A DNA stretch of 64,000 nt from Lysobacter sp. (GCA_030151365.1 JASLDW010000018.1:13914-77913); one strand, 5' to 3'; numbered from the stretch's first letter, positions 26,679 to 34,895 are shown. Numbers and translations are program-made. The notes: generated from the letters alone by a model not told the origin.

Positions 26679-27378
26679 TGTCCGTCCAATGATGGATTGG
26701 ACTGGCATGCACTTTCGCATTCTCTACGGCGGCACCTTCGATCCGATCCACAAGGGCCATCTCGCGGTCGCGCTGCAGGCACGCGATGTCTTGCACGCCG
26801 AAGTGTCGTTGTTGCCGGCGCGCGATCCGCCGCACAAGGGCCCGACCTCTGCCGATGCCGTCGATCGCGCGCGCATGTGCGAACTGGCGGTGATGGGCAT
26901 GGCCGGCATCGATGTCGACACATGCGAGCTGCGTCGCGACACGCCGTCCTGGACCGTCGACACCCTGCGCGAATTGCGCGGGGAGATCGGCGATCGCGCA
27001 CCGCTGGCGTTGCTGGTCGGGGCCGACAGTTTCCTCGGCCTGCCGACCTGGAAGGAATGGCGGGCGTTGCCGAAGCTCGCCCATTTCGTCATCGCCGAGC
27101 GACCGGGATTCGATCTCGATGCGGCGATGTCGCCCGGACTGGCGGCGGAGTTCGGGTCGCGCTTCACCGCATCCGCCCAGGCCTTGCATGGCGCGCCTTC
27201 CGGACTGGCCTTCCGCCTGCGCCAGGCAGCCACGCCGGAGTCGGCCACCGAATTGCGCCGGCGCATCGCCGCCGGCGAACCCTGGCAGGACTGGGTGGCG
27301 CCCGCCGTCGCCGGCTACATCGCCCGGAATGGGCTGTATGGGGCGGCTGCAGCGCCGTCATCCCCGCGCCACTTATAA
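26671..27378 (+). CDS. nadD: Nicotinate-nucleotide adenylyltransferase
   Basis: NadD adenylates nicotinate mononucleotide to deamido-NAD, two steps after NadC. The product has the nucleotidyltransferase GGTFDPIHKGHL motif (HxGH) and TPSWTVDTLRELR, GADSFLGLPTWKEW typical of NadD. The ATG at 26671 overlaps holA by eight bases and gives 235 residues; the ATG at 26707 (MHFRIL) gives the more usual N-terminus, so the true start is uncertain. Confidence 0.93.
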   Translation: MPDVRPMMDWTGMHFRILYGGTFDPIHKGHLAVALQARDVLHAEVSLLPARDPPHKGPTSADAVDRARMCELAVMGMAGIDVDTCELRRDTPSWTVDTLRELRGEIGDRAPLALLVGADSFLGLPTWKEWRALPKLAHFVIAERPGFDLDAAMSPGLAAEFGSRFTASAQALHGAPSGLAFRLRQAATPESATELRRRIAAGEPWQDWVAPAVAGYIARNGLYGAAAAPSSPRHL

Positions 27379-27379
27379 T
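27374..27379 (+). promoter_or_regulatory. -10 box (TATAAT) ahead of rsfS
   Basis: A consensus TATAAT sits across the nadD stop, 28 bp before the rsfS start. No recognisable -35 is present at the usual distance. Confidence 0.4.
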
Positions 27380-27406
27380 TCGCCCCGAGTCCCCGGAAGC
27401 CCGACT

Positions 27407-27805
27407 TTGGCCAACAATCAAGCGCACGTCATCAAGACCCAGCTCCCCAATCCGCCGCCGCCGGTGGATGTCCTGCTCAAGCACGTCCGGACCGCGGTCG
27501 AGAACCTCAAGGCCAACGACATCGTCGAGATCGACGTGCGCGGCAAGACCAGCGTCTGCGATTACCTGGTCATCGCTTCGGGCACGTCGACGCGCCACGT
27601 CAAGTCGATCGCCGACGAAGTGGTGCGCGAAGCCAAGAAGCTCGATTGCCAGCCGCTGGGCGTGGAAGGCGAGCGCGAGGCCGAGTGGGTGCTGGTCGAT
27701 CTTGGCGACGTGGTGGCCCACGTGATGCTGCCGCGCGTGCGCGAGTTCTATGCGCTCGAGCGCCTGTGGACCGTGGGCGACGAGCCGCCGTCCGAGCCGG
27801 CTTGA
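27407..27805 (+). CDS. rsfS: Ribosome silencing factor RsfS (Iojap)
   Basis: RsfS binds ribosomal protein L14 and blocks subunit joining in stationary phase. The 132-residue product has the family core NDIVEIDVRGKTSVCDYLVIASGTSTRHVKSIAD and WVLVDLGDVVAHVMLPRVREFYALERLW. Translation appears to start at TTG 27407 with GGAAG upstream, since no ATG or GTG precedes the conserved domain in a sensible place. It overlaps rlmH, its usual partner, by four bases. Confidence 0.92.
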   Translation: MANNQAHVIKTQLPNPPPPVDVLLKHVRTAVENLKANDIVEIDVRGKTSVCDYLVIASGTSTRHVKSIADEVVREAKKLDCQPLGVEGEREAEWVLVDLGDVVAHVMLPRVREFYALERLWTVGDEPPSEPA

Positions 27806-28272
27806 AGGCGAAACTGATCGCCGTCGGCGAACACGCGCCCGCGTGGGTGGCGCAGGGCTTCGCCGATTACCAGAAACGATTGCTGCACGGACTTCCGCTG
27901 GAACTGGTGGAGATCGAACCGGGCGTGCGCGGCAAGGGCCGCGACGCCGCGCGTGCGATGAGCGACGAAGGCGCGCGCGTGCTGGCCGCGATTCCGCGCG
28001 GCACCTGGGTGGTCGCGCTCGATGGCCGCGGCAAGGCCCACAGTTCGGAACAGCTGGCGCAGCGCATGGAGCACTGGCGCGGGCAGGGGCGCGATCTCGT
28101 GTTCCTGATCGGCGGACCGGAAGGCCATGCCGCCGATGTCATCGCGCGTGCCGACGAGCAGTGGTCTCTGGGACCGCTGACGCTGCCGCACATGCTGGTG
28201 CGGTTGCTGGTGGCGGAGCAGTTGTATCGCGCGGTGTCGATTCTCGGGAATCATCCTTACCACCGCGCGTAA
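27802..28272 (+). CDS. rlmH: 23S rRNA (pseudouridine-1915-N3) methyltransferase
   Basis: RlmH is a SPOUT methyltransferase acting on pseudouridine 1915 of helix 69. The 156-residue length is exactly that of the family. The knotted C-terminal half shows FLIGGPEGH, the SLGPLTLPHMLVR motif and the terminal NHPYHR. Translation starts at TTG 27802, inside the rsfS stop (TTGA). Confidence 0.95.
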   Translation: MKAKLIAVGEHAPAWVAQGFADYQKRLLHGLPLELVEIEPGVRGKGRDAARAMSDEGARVLAAIPRGTWVVALDGRGKAHSSEQLAQRMEHWRGQGRDLVFLIGGPEGHAADVIARADEQWSLGPLTLPHMLVRLLVAEQLYRAVSILGNHPYHRA

Positions 28273-28277
28273 AGCGA

Positions 28278-28991
28278 TCAGCGATTGAGCGTGAAGTTCA
28301 CGGGAACCCGTCCAATCGCGCGCACCGCGCGTCCGTTCTCCATCGCCGGCTGGAAGCGCCATGCGCGCAATACCTGTTCGCGGGCGGCGCGGTCGAGTTC
28401 GCGTGAACCGCTGCTCACCGCGATGTTGACCGCGATCGGCTTGCCGCTCTCGTCCACCGTCACTTCCAGAACCACCGTGCCCTCGATGCCATCGCGAAGG
28501 GCATTGCGCGGATAAACGGGCGCGGGCGCACTGGCGTAGGCGAGTTGCGATCCGCGCAGTGTCGACACCTCGGCCTTCGGTTCGACCACGCCTTCGGTCC
28601 TGCCGCCGCCGCTGGCGACCACCGTGCTCGATGTCGAACTCGTGCTGGCGGCGATCGCAGGCGTGTCGTTGCTGGCGACCGCTGTATTCGTCCTGGCCGG
28701 TGGAGTGACCGTGGGCGGCCTTGTCACGGGATCGGGTGTGATCCGTGGCGGGCGATGGGTGACTTCGACCGGAACCGGCGGGGGCGGGGGCGTCGCCGGC
28801 AAGACGATGATGATTGGCGTGCGTTGCTCGATGCGTCCGGGATCGGGAATGCGCGTCGGCGCCAGCAGCAATCCGGCGGCGATCACGTGGATGGCGATGA
28901 CGGCGCTGAAGGCGCCGATGCGGGCGAAATCGAGCCGATCGTCCTGTTGCAGGGCCGTGGCGCGGGACAACGCGAGCGGTTGCGACTGCAT
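28278..28991 (-). CDS. tonB: Energy transducer TonB
   Basis: TonB couples the inner-membrane proton gradient to outer-membrane receptors. The 237-residue product has one N-terminal membrane helix (about residues 26-45), a long proline-rich periplasmic linker (residues 55-110), and a C-terminal TonB domain with YPRNALRDGIEGTVVLEVTV and RAWRFQPA. GGAGGTGG lies just ahead of the ATG at 28991. No exbB or exbD is nearby. It is convergent with rlmH and divergent from the envelope cassette that holds an Oar-like receptor, but the window does not show which receptor it serves. Confidence 0.92.
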   Translation of the reverse strand: MQSQPLALSRATALQQDDRLDFARIGAFSAVIAIHVIAAGLLLAPTRIPDPGRIEQRTPIIIVLPATPPPPPVPVEVTHRPPRITPDPVTRPPTVTPPARTNTAVASNDTPAIAASTSSTSSTVVASGGGRTEGVVEPKAEVSTLRGSQLAYASAPAPVYPRNALRDGIEGTVVLEVTVDESGKPIAVNIAVSSGSRELDRAAREQVLRAWRFQPAMENGRAVRAIGRVPVNFTLNR

Positions 28992-29171
28992 GATCCACCT
29001 CCGGTTTGTGAGCCTGTGGACTACAACGCGCGGCGCACGACGATGGGGTTGGGGCGACCGGCGTTGCAGGACGATCGACCGGTCGCGCGACCGGCTTGCC
29101 TCAACGATGTGCCGGCCGAATGAGGGATGCAAGGGAACGTAGACGGGCACCGGATCCGGCCAGTTGCCCCT

Positions 29172-29196
29172 GCCAGAAGTCACTATGACTTCTGGC
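29172..29196. repeat. Perfect 11-bp inverted repeat (REP-like palindrome or operator)
   Basis: GCCAGAAGTCA and TGACTTCTGGC flank a CTA loop. The 11-bp stem is too perfect to be chance. It could be an operator for the divergent genes, a transcript stem-loop, or one copy of a dispersed REP element; no second copy was noticed in this window. Confidence 0.6.
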
Positions 29197-29236
29197 TGCG
29201 ACTGGTGGTGCAGCGGACTTCCTGCACTAGGGCATC

Positions 29237-29280
29237 GGCGAAAGCGCCACTAACTTGGCCCCACGGCTTCAAGGGCCGTG
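29237..29280 (+). promoter_or_regulatory. Two consecutive small stem-loops in the 29305 leader
   Basis: GGCG-AAAG-CGCC (29237-29248) is followed by CACGGC-7 bases-GCCGTG (29262-29280), ending 24 bp ahead of the start codon and trailed by CTTTCGATTT. The arrangement could be an attenuator or ligand-responsive leader. It does not contain the conserved GGGACGCAAAGCC of the c-di-GMP-I riboswitch. Confidence 0.35.
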
Positions 29281-29304
29281 CTTTCGATTTCATGAATCCG
29301 GACC

Positions 29305-30048
29305 ATGGAAAGACCAGTACGCATTTTTCCGCTCAGCCACATGGCGCTCGCACTGATGATGTTGGCGGGCACCGGCACTGCGCAGGTCATGCCCGATCCG
29401 ATGTCGACGGTGGGTGCCGCGCCGCTTGACGTGGTCCGGCTGTCCGACGCCGACGCCAGTTGCGAGCAACTCTATGCCGAGAGCACTTGGCTGGAGCAAC
29501 GCATCTCCGCCCTGCCCAAGCCGCAAGACCCCATGGAGGCGATGCGGCAAATGCAGGAAGACATGCGCAAGGCGCAGCAGAAGATGATGGGCGGCGCGCG
29601 CGCCACGGGCCTGGTGACAGGCCTGCTGGGCATGGTGCCGGGCGTGGGTGGGCTGGCGGCCGGCGCCGTGTCCTCGATCGCCGGCGCTGCCAGCCGGCCC
29701 GATCCCAACGCGCTGCAGGAATCGATGAACAAGAGCATGAAGGCGCAGCAGGAAAGTCTGGCGATCAGCATGCACACCGCAGGCCTGCATGGCCGCCGCG
29801 AGCATCTGACCAAGCTGTTCCTGGAACGTCAGTGCAAGGTGAGCCAATTGAACCGGGAGCAAGTGGCGGTTGCCACGAGTCATCTGGAGGAGGGCAGTGG
29901 CAAGGATGCCGGCCAATCGTTGGCACCGGCACCCGATGAAGTGCCTTCGCCGCCGCCGTTAGAGGAAAGCCCGCCGCACGCCCGGCATTCCGGATCGCCT
30001 GCTGCCTTGTGGTCCAGAGGATTTGATTCCGAACTGGCGATGAGCTGA
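29305..30048 (+). CDS. Secreted protein of unknown function ahead of the autotransporter pair
   Basis: I do not recognise this family. The 247-residue product has a signal peptide (hydrophobic MALALMMLAGTGTA, cleavage near residue 26), a Cys in ADASCEQLYAE, a charged helical stretch (MRQMQEDMRKAQQKMM), a glycine-rich hydrophobic centre (LVTGLLGMVPGVGGLAAGAV, about residues 100-120), another helix, a second Cys in FLERQCK, and a low-complexity proline-rich tail. Two cysteines suggest a periplasmic disulfide. The gene is 101 bp upstream of the first adhesin on the same strand. A protein at 39000-39455 has the same order of elements. An adhesin-biogenesis or export role is inference from position. 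Confidence 0.7.
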   Translation: MERPVRIFPLSHMALALMMLAGTGTAQVMPDPMSTVGAAPLDVVRLSDADASCEQLYAESTWLEQRISALPKPQDPMEAMRQMQEDMRKAQQKMMGGARATGLVTGLLGMVPGVGGLAAGAVSSIAGAASRPDPNALQESMNKSMKAQQESLAISMHTAGLHGRREHLTKLFLERQCKVSQLNREQVAVATSHLEEGSGKDAGQSLAPAPDEVPSPPPLEESPPHARHSGSPAALWSRGFDSELAMS

Positions 30049-30149
30049 TCCACGGGGGCGTGGCCCCTTCCATTCCCTGAGTTGACACCCGATTGGCGCT
30101 CATGGCGCCGGTGAAGGCTGCCATTTTTCAAAAGATAGAGAGAGAACCC

Positions 30150-32462
30150 ATGAACATGCAGATCGTCGAGTCCCGTTCGACTCGATTCAAAGGCCCCAGG
30201 GTCAGCAAATTGGCGCTGGCGTTGATGCTGGCTGCAGCGATTCCCGCGCAGGGTGGAACCGTGCTGAGCGGCTCGTTCAATACTGCCGACGGCAGCAGCG
30301 CAACGGTTGTCGGCGGTTCCAACAACGCGGCCTCCGGCATCCTCTCCGTGGTCGGGGGTGGCACCGGAAACGAATCCGCGGGTGCAGCCAGCGTGGTGGG
30401 TGGCGGTAGCGGCAACAAGACCCTGAGCATGCAGTCGGTCGTAGGCGGCGGGTATGCCAACACGGCAGCTGCCCTGCGCAGCATCGTCAGTGGCGGCGGC
30501 TCCAACACGGCGAGCGGTGAGTATTCCGTGGTGGCAGGCGGCGCCAACAACCAGGCATCAGGCGACTTCTCCGTCGTGACCGGCGGCAGCCACAACCTGG
30601 CCTCCGGCTTGTACAGCCAAGCTGGCGGTCAATATGCGGTTTCCAGCGGGTACGGGGCGTTGGCCCACGGCACATGGATCGACCTGGATGGCGACAACGT
30701 GCAAGACGCCAACGAAGTGACCGTGGCTAGTGGCAACAACAGCATCGCCCTCGGAAGCGCGGCACAGGCCAATGGCGATTTTTCCGTTGCCGTTGGCGCC
30801 TTGAATTCAGCGGCGGGCTACGCAGTCGCAGTCGGTTACAACAACAACGCGCGTGCTGCCGGCGCGCTGGCGATGGGCCTCGGAAACGACGCGGCAGGCC
30901 AATACGCCACCGCCCTGGGATATGACAACTCCGCGTCCTGGGACTACTCGATCGCGACCGGCTACAGCAACCGGATCGGTGGCGCACGAAGCAGCGCCTA
31001 CGGCTACCGCAACCTCACGGACGGAATTTTCGCCACGGCGCTGGGCAGCGAGAACGCAGCCTATGGCCGCAATTCCACCGCGGTGGGGACCGGCAACATC
31101 GTCAGTGACTTCAACTCCAGCGCATATGGAGACCGGAACTATGCCGCGATCGGCGCGACGGCGCTGGGCAATGGCAACGAAGTGATCGGCAGCAACAGCG
31201 TCGGTGTCGGTAGCGGTGCCCTGCTAGGCCGCTACGCGCGCGACGCAAGCGGGAACGTGATCTACAACGGCAGTGGCAAACCCGCGATCGAGCAGATCGT
31301 GAACTACGCCATTGCCATCGGCGCTAACCCGGATGGCGAACACACTTCCATCGGCACCGATTCCCACAATGCCATCGCCATCGGGCGCGCGGCGTCCATC
31401 GGTGCCAATGCCGCGGACGCCGTTGCCATCGGCCATGGCGCACAGGTGCAGATGCCGGGCAGCGTGGCCATCGGTGCGAATTCGATCGCGGAGCGGGGCC
31501 ATAGCGTGTCCTTCGGGGCAGCGGACAACGAGCGCCAATTGATTCACGTGGCGGACGGCAGCGAAGACACCGACGCGGCCACGGTGGGGCAATTGCGCGT
31601 GTTGGCCAATGCGCTGGGCGGCGGCGCCAGCTTTGCCGGCGGCGTGTTTACCGCGCCGACCTACTTGATCCAGGGTAGCGGCTATCGCGACGTCGGTGCT
31701 GCGTTCACCGCCGTGGACGACAAGTTGAGCGCGCTGGACCAGCGTATCGACAATCTGCCCACTGGTGGTGGCGGCATGACCCAGCAGCAGGTGCAGGACA
31801 TCGCCAATGCCGGCGATGCCTCGACCCTGCAAAGCGCCAAGAATTACACCGACCAGCAGATCGCCAGTGCCGGCGGCATGACCGAATCGGCAGTGCGCGC
31901 CATTGCCGACACAGGCGATGCGACCACTCTGGCCAATGCCAACCAGCATGCCGATGCCGGTGACGTGGCCACCCTGCAGAGCGCCAAGGACTATACCGAC
32001 CAGCAGATGGTCAGTGCCGGCAACATGACCGAGGGTGCGGTGCGCATCATTGCTGCCGATGGCGATGCGCAGACGTTGACGTCGGCCAAGACCTATGCCG
32101 ACAGCACCGCCACGCAGACGCTGGCTTCGGCCAAGACCTACACCGACCAGAAGTTCACGGTGTTGAACGACCAGTTCAGCCAGTTGCGCACGGACGTGGA
32201 TCGCCGCTTCAACCGGATGGACCGTCGCATCGACCGCCTGGCCGCGATGGGCAGCGCGATGGCGAGCATGACCGCCAGTGCCGCGGCAGTGCGCGGCAAC
32301 CACGACACTCGCCTCGGCGTGGGCCTGGGCAATAGCAACGGCAAATCCGCGCTGGCGGTGGGCGTGCAACACAGCATCGGCGCGCGTGCCGCGCTGACCA
32401 TCGGCGGCGCCTTCGCGGACGGCGAAGCGTCCGCATCGGTGGGTTTCGGCATCGGCCTGTAA
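30150..32462 (+). CDS. YadA-like trimeric autotransporter adhesin, copy 1
   Basis: The 770-residue protein has a signal peptide (to about residue 35), a head of 14-residue repeats of the forms VVGGGxxNxASG and SxALGxxNxAxG (Hep_Hag/YadA-head type, about residues 36-465), a neck with VADGSEDTDAATVGQLR (near 468), a stalk of repeats MTxxxVxxIAxxGD...AKxYTDQQ (about 540-680), and a C-terminal anchor with DRRIDRL and SALAVGVQHSIGARA typical of YadA anchors. It should form a surface trimer. The last residue is Leu, not the usual aromatic. The ATG at 30150 has a purine-rich GAGAGAGAA upstream. A second, related adhesin follows after 60 bp, probably in one operon. Confidence 0.88.
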   Translation: MNMQIVESRSTRFKGPRVSKLALALMLAAAIPAQGGTVLSGSFNTADGSSATVVGGSNNAASGILSVVGGGTGNESAGAASVVGGGSGNKTLSMQSVVGGGYANTAAALRSIVSGGGSNTASGEYSVVAGGANNQASGDFSVVTGGSHNLASGLYSQAGGQYAVSSGYGALAHGTWIDLDGDNVQDANEVTVASGNNSIALGSAAQANGDFSVAVGALNSAAGYAVAVGYNNNARAAGALAMGLGNDAAGQYATALGYDNSASWDYSIATGYSNRIGGARSSAYGYRNLTDGIFATALGSENAAYGRNSTAVGTGNIVSDFNSSAYGDRNYAAIGATALGNGNEVIGSNSVGVGSGALLGRYARDASGNVIYNGSGKPAIEQIVNYAIAIGANPDGEHTSIGTDSHNAIAIGRAASIGANAADAVAIGHGAQVQMPGSVAIGANSIAERGHSVSFGAADNERQLIHVADGSEDTDAATVGQLRVLANALGGGASFAGGVFTAPTYLIQGSGYRDVGAAFTAVDDKLSALDQRIDNLPTGGGGMTQQQVQDIANAGDASTLQSAKNYTDQQIASAGGMTESAVRAIADTGDATTLANANQHADAGDVATLQSAKDYTDQQMVSAGNMTEGAVRIIAADGDAQTLTSAKTYADSTATQTLASAKTYTDQKFTVLNDQFSQLRTDVDRRFNRMDRRIDRLAAMGSAMASMTASAAAVRGNHDTRLGVGLGNSNGKSALAVGVQHSIGARAALTIGGAFADGEASASVGFGIGL
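31794..32195 (+). repeat. Stalk-coding segment nearly identical to 34233-34634
   Basis: The two adhesin genes align without gaps here at a constant offset of 2439 bp. From 31942 to 32195 I count only three mismatches in 254 bp, and a stretch of about 95 bp from 31794 is identical; a short patch around 31917-31940 differs. Confidence 0.9.
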
Positions 32463-32522
32463 CCCCTCTCAAATCGGTGCGGCAACGCATCGCTCCTGCA
32501 ACACCCATCAAAAGGAAATTCC

Positions 32523-34895
32523 ATGCATCGTCTTTGCAAAACCTGCAAGCGCCATCCGCTGGCACTCGCACTGGCCTTGGCGTTCGTCGCGCCCGCCGTC
32601 CAAGCCGGCACGGTATTGAGCGGCACCAACAACACCACCAGCGGCGTGGACAACGCCGTGGTCACAGGCATGAACAACTCGGTCACGGCATCGTATTCGG
32701 CTGTCGTGTCCGGAACCAACAACAAGGCCACGGGTGGCATCTCGGTGGTGGCTGGCGGTTCGGGCAACACCGCCAGCGGCAACGGCTCCGCTGTCGTGGC
32801 CGGTGGCTCGAATACCGCCAGTGGCATGAGCGCCTTCGTTGGCGCGGGCACCAGCAATGTCAACGCCAGCGGCTCCGGCTTCATCGGTGCGGGCAATCTC
32901 AATCAGACCAGCGATGCGCTCTATCAGTTCATCGGTGCCGGCAACAAGAATTCGATCACCGGCAGCGCGGCCACCGCAAGCGCGATCGTCGGTGGTGCCG
33001 AGAACACCTTGAGCGGTGCGCGCTCCTTCATCGGTGCCGGCTTCCAGAACCTGATCAGCGGCGACAACAGCGTCATCGTCGGCGGCTTGTACAACGTCGC
33101 CACGGGCAACACCTCGGCCATTCTCGGCGGCCAGTCCAACCTCGCCGAGGGTGCGTACAGCACGGTCGGCGGCGGCCAGGGCAACGGCGCCCGTGGCGCT
33201 GCCTCGTTCGTTGGCGGCGGCGCGCTCAACCAGGCATGGGGCGATTTTTCGACTGTCCTTGGTGGCGGCACCAATACCGCCGCGGGCGCTTACAGCATGG
33301 TTGGCGGTTATCGTGCCACGGCATCCGGACGGGCCAGCTTCGCTTTCGGCGAGTGGATCGATCTCGACGGCAACGGCGAGGCCAACAGCACCAGCCAGAA
33401 CAACGAATTCACTTCCGCGACGGGCGACCACAGCGTAGCGCTGGGCTCGGCCTCGCAGGCCACTGCCGATGACGCCATCGTGGTAGGCAACCGCAACACA
33501 GTCACCCGCACACGCTCAAGCGCGCTGGGATACAGCAACGCCATTAGCGGCGAAGACGCAGTTGCCGTAGGCAATCTCAACACCGTCACCAATACACGCT
33601 CAAGCGCGCTGGGCTACTTCAATACCGTTGGCGGCGCATACTCAACCGCACTGGGCCTCGCCAACACCGTCGAAGGCACATACTCAACCGCGCTGGGCCT
33701 CCATAACACTATTGCAGCCAGTACCTCGTACTCAACCGCGCTTGGATACCAGAACACGATCAATAGCTCAGACGCCTTCGCGCTGGGCCAAAACAACTCC
33801 ATCAACGGCCTAGCCGCAGTTGCACTGGGGTTCGCCAATACCGCCAATGGCCAATCGAGCGCTGTACTCGGCACGGGATCGCTGGCGTTGAACACCGGTA
33901 GCGTCGCCCTTGGCTACCAGGCCATTGCCGATCGCGACTATGCCGTGGCCGTGGGCAAGGCCGATGGCGAGCACCAGATCATCCATCTGGCCAACGGTAC
34001 CGAAGACACCGACGCGGTCAACCTGAATCAGGTTCGCGGTCTTGCGCAGGCATTGGGTGGCAGTTATGACGGCACTGGCGCTCTGAACCTGCCGAGTTAC
34101 TACATTCAGGGCAGCGCCGTCCACGATGTCGCCACTGCCTTTGGCTTGGTGGACAACAAGCTGAGCGCGCTGGACCAGCGCATCGACAATCTGCCCAGCG
34201 GCAGCGGTGGTGGCGTCACGCAGCAGCAGGCGCAGGACATCGCCAATGCCGGCGATGCCTCGACCCTGCAAAGCGCCAAGAATTACACCGACCAGCAGAT
34301 CGCCAGTGCCGGCGGCATGACCGAATCTGCGGTGCGCGCCATTGCCGACAGCGGCGACACGCAAACCCTGTCCACTGCCAACCAGCATGCCGATGCCGGT
34401 GACGTGGCCACCCTGCAGAGCGCCAAGGACTATACCGACCAGCAGATGGTCAGTGCCGGCAACATGACCGAGGGTGCGGTGCGCATCATTGCTGCCGAAG
34501 GCGATGCGCAGACGTTGACGTCGGCCAAGACCTATGCAGACAGCACCGCCACGCAGACGCTGGCTTCGGCCAAGACCTACACCGACCAGAAGTTCACGGC
34601 GTTGAACGACCAGTTCAGCCAGTTGCGCACGGACATGAACCGTCGTCTCCACCAGCAGGACCGTCGCATCGATCGCCAGGGAGCGATGAGCAGCGCGATG
34701 TTGAACATGGCGATGAACGCCGGTGGCACGCAAAGCGAGCGCGGGCGTATCGCCGTGGGTGCAGGTTGGCAGGGCGGCCAGAGCGCGTTGTCCGTCGGCT
34801 ATGGCAAGCGCATCGGCAGGGCCAGCTTCTCGGTGGGCGGCGCCTTCAGCCGCAGCGAGAAGTCCGCCGGCATGGGCTTCGGCTTCGACTTGTAA
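32523..34895 (+). CDS. YadA-like trimeric autotransporter adhesin, copy 2
   Basis: The 790-residue paralogue has its own signal peptide (cleavage near VQA|GTVL, residue 28), a different head made of VVxGxxNxASG- and STALGxxNTVxG-type 14-residue repeats (about 29-485), a neck LANGTEDTDAVNLNQVR (near 488), the same stalk repeats (about 560-700) and a YadA-like anchor with QSALSVGYGKRIGRASFSVGG. It ends in Leu. AGGAA lies well placed before the ATG at 32523. The head differs strongly from copy 1 while the stalk is nearly identical at DNA level, which points to duplication with head divergence or stalk gene conversion. Confidence 0.88.
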   Translation: MHRLCKTCKRHPLALALALAFVAPAVQAGTVLSGTNNTTSGVDNAVVTGMNNSVTASYSAVVSGTNNKATGGISVVAGGSGNTASGNGSAVVAGGSNTASGMSAFVGAGTSNVNASGSGFIGAGNLNQTSDALYQFIGAGNKNSITGSAATASAIVGGAENTLSGARSFIGAGFQNLISGDNSVIVGGLYNVATGNTSAILGGQSNLAEGAYSTVGGGQGNGARGAASFVGGGALNQAWGDFSTVLGGGTNTAAGAYSMVGGYRATASGRASFAFGEWIDLDGNGEANSTSQNNEFTSATGDHSVALGSASQATADDAIVVGNRNTVTRTRSSALGYSNAISGEDAVAVGNLNTVTNTRSSALGYFNTVGGAYSTALGLANTVEGTYSTALGLHNTIAASTSYSTALGYQNTINSSDAFALGQNNSINGLAAVALGFANTANGQSSAVLGTGSLALNTGSVALGYQAIADRDYAVAVGKADGEHQIIHLANGTEDTDAVNLNQVRGLAQALGGSYDGTGALNLPSYYIQGSAVHDVATAFGLVDNKLSALDQRIDNLPSGSGGGVTQQQAQDIANAGDASTLQSAKNYTDQQIASAGGMTESAVRAIADSGDTQTLSTANQHADAGDVATLQSAKDYTDQQMVSAGNMTEGAVRIIAAEGDAQTLTSAKTYADSTATQTLASAKTYTDQKFTALNDQFSQLRTDMNRRLHQQDRRIDRQGAMSSAMLNMAMNAGGTQSERGRIAVGAGWQGGQSALSVGYGKRIGRASFSVGGAFSRSEKSAGMGFGFDL
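33500..33990 (+). repeat. Tandem 42-bp coding repeats in the adhesin head
   Basis: The head encodes about eleven consecutive 14-residue units (SSALGYxNxx, STALGLxNTV and so on), a 42-bp DNA period. The 20-mer starting at 33510 recurs exactly at 33594, two periods downstream. These are protein repeats and not a CRISPR. Confidence 0.85.
34233..34634 (+). repeat. Stalk-coding segment nearly identical to 31794-32195
   Basis: Second member of the repeat pair described at 31794. The three mismatches seen in the last 254 bp are GAT/GAA, GCC/GCA and GTG/GCG, giving only Asp/Glu and Val/Ala changes. Confidence 0.9.

Larger units (their letters stand above)
28992..29304. other. Non-coding 313-bp divergent region with stem-loops
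   Basis: This gap between tonB and the plus-strand cassette has no supported gene. Its left part would hold the tonB promoter, of which I find no clear boxes. Its right part holds three short stem-loops listed separately, suggesting a structured leader for the gene at 29305. Confidence 0.6.

Noticed and set aside
29220..29300. Possible c-di-GMP-I (GEMM) riboswitch before the secreted-protein gene
   Set aside because: There is a GGGC segment and a hairpin with a CGAAAG-like loop, but the conserved GGGACGCAAAGCC is missing.
30060..30110. TTGACA at 30082-30087 as the promoter of the first adhesin
   Set aside because: No acceptable -10 is present 15-19 bp downstream.
33500..33990. Regularly spaced repeats that might be read as a CRISPR array
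   Set aside because: The 42-bp period encodes 14-residue adhesin head units in frame, units are degenerate, there are no unique spacers and no cas genes.
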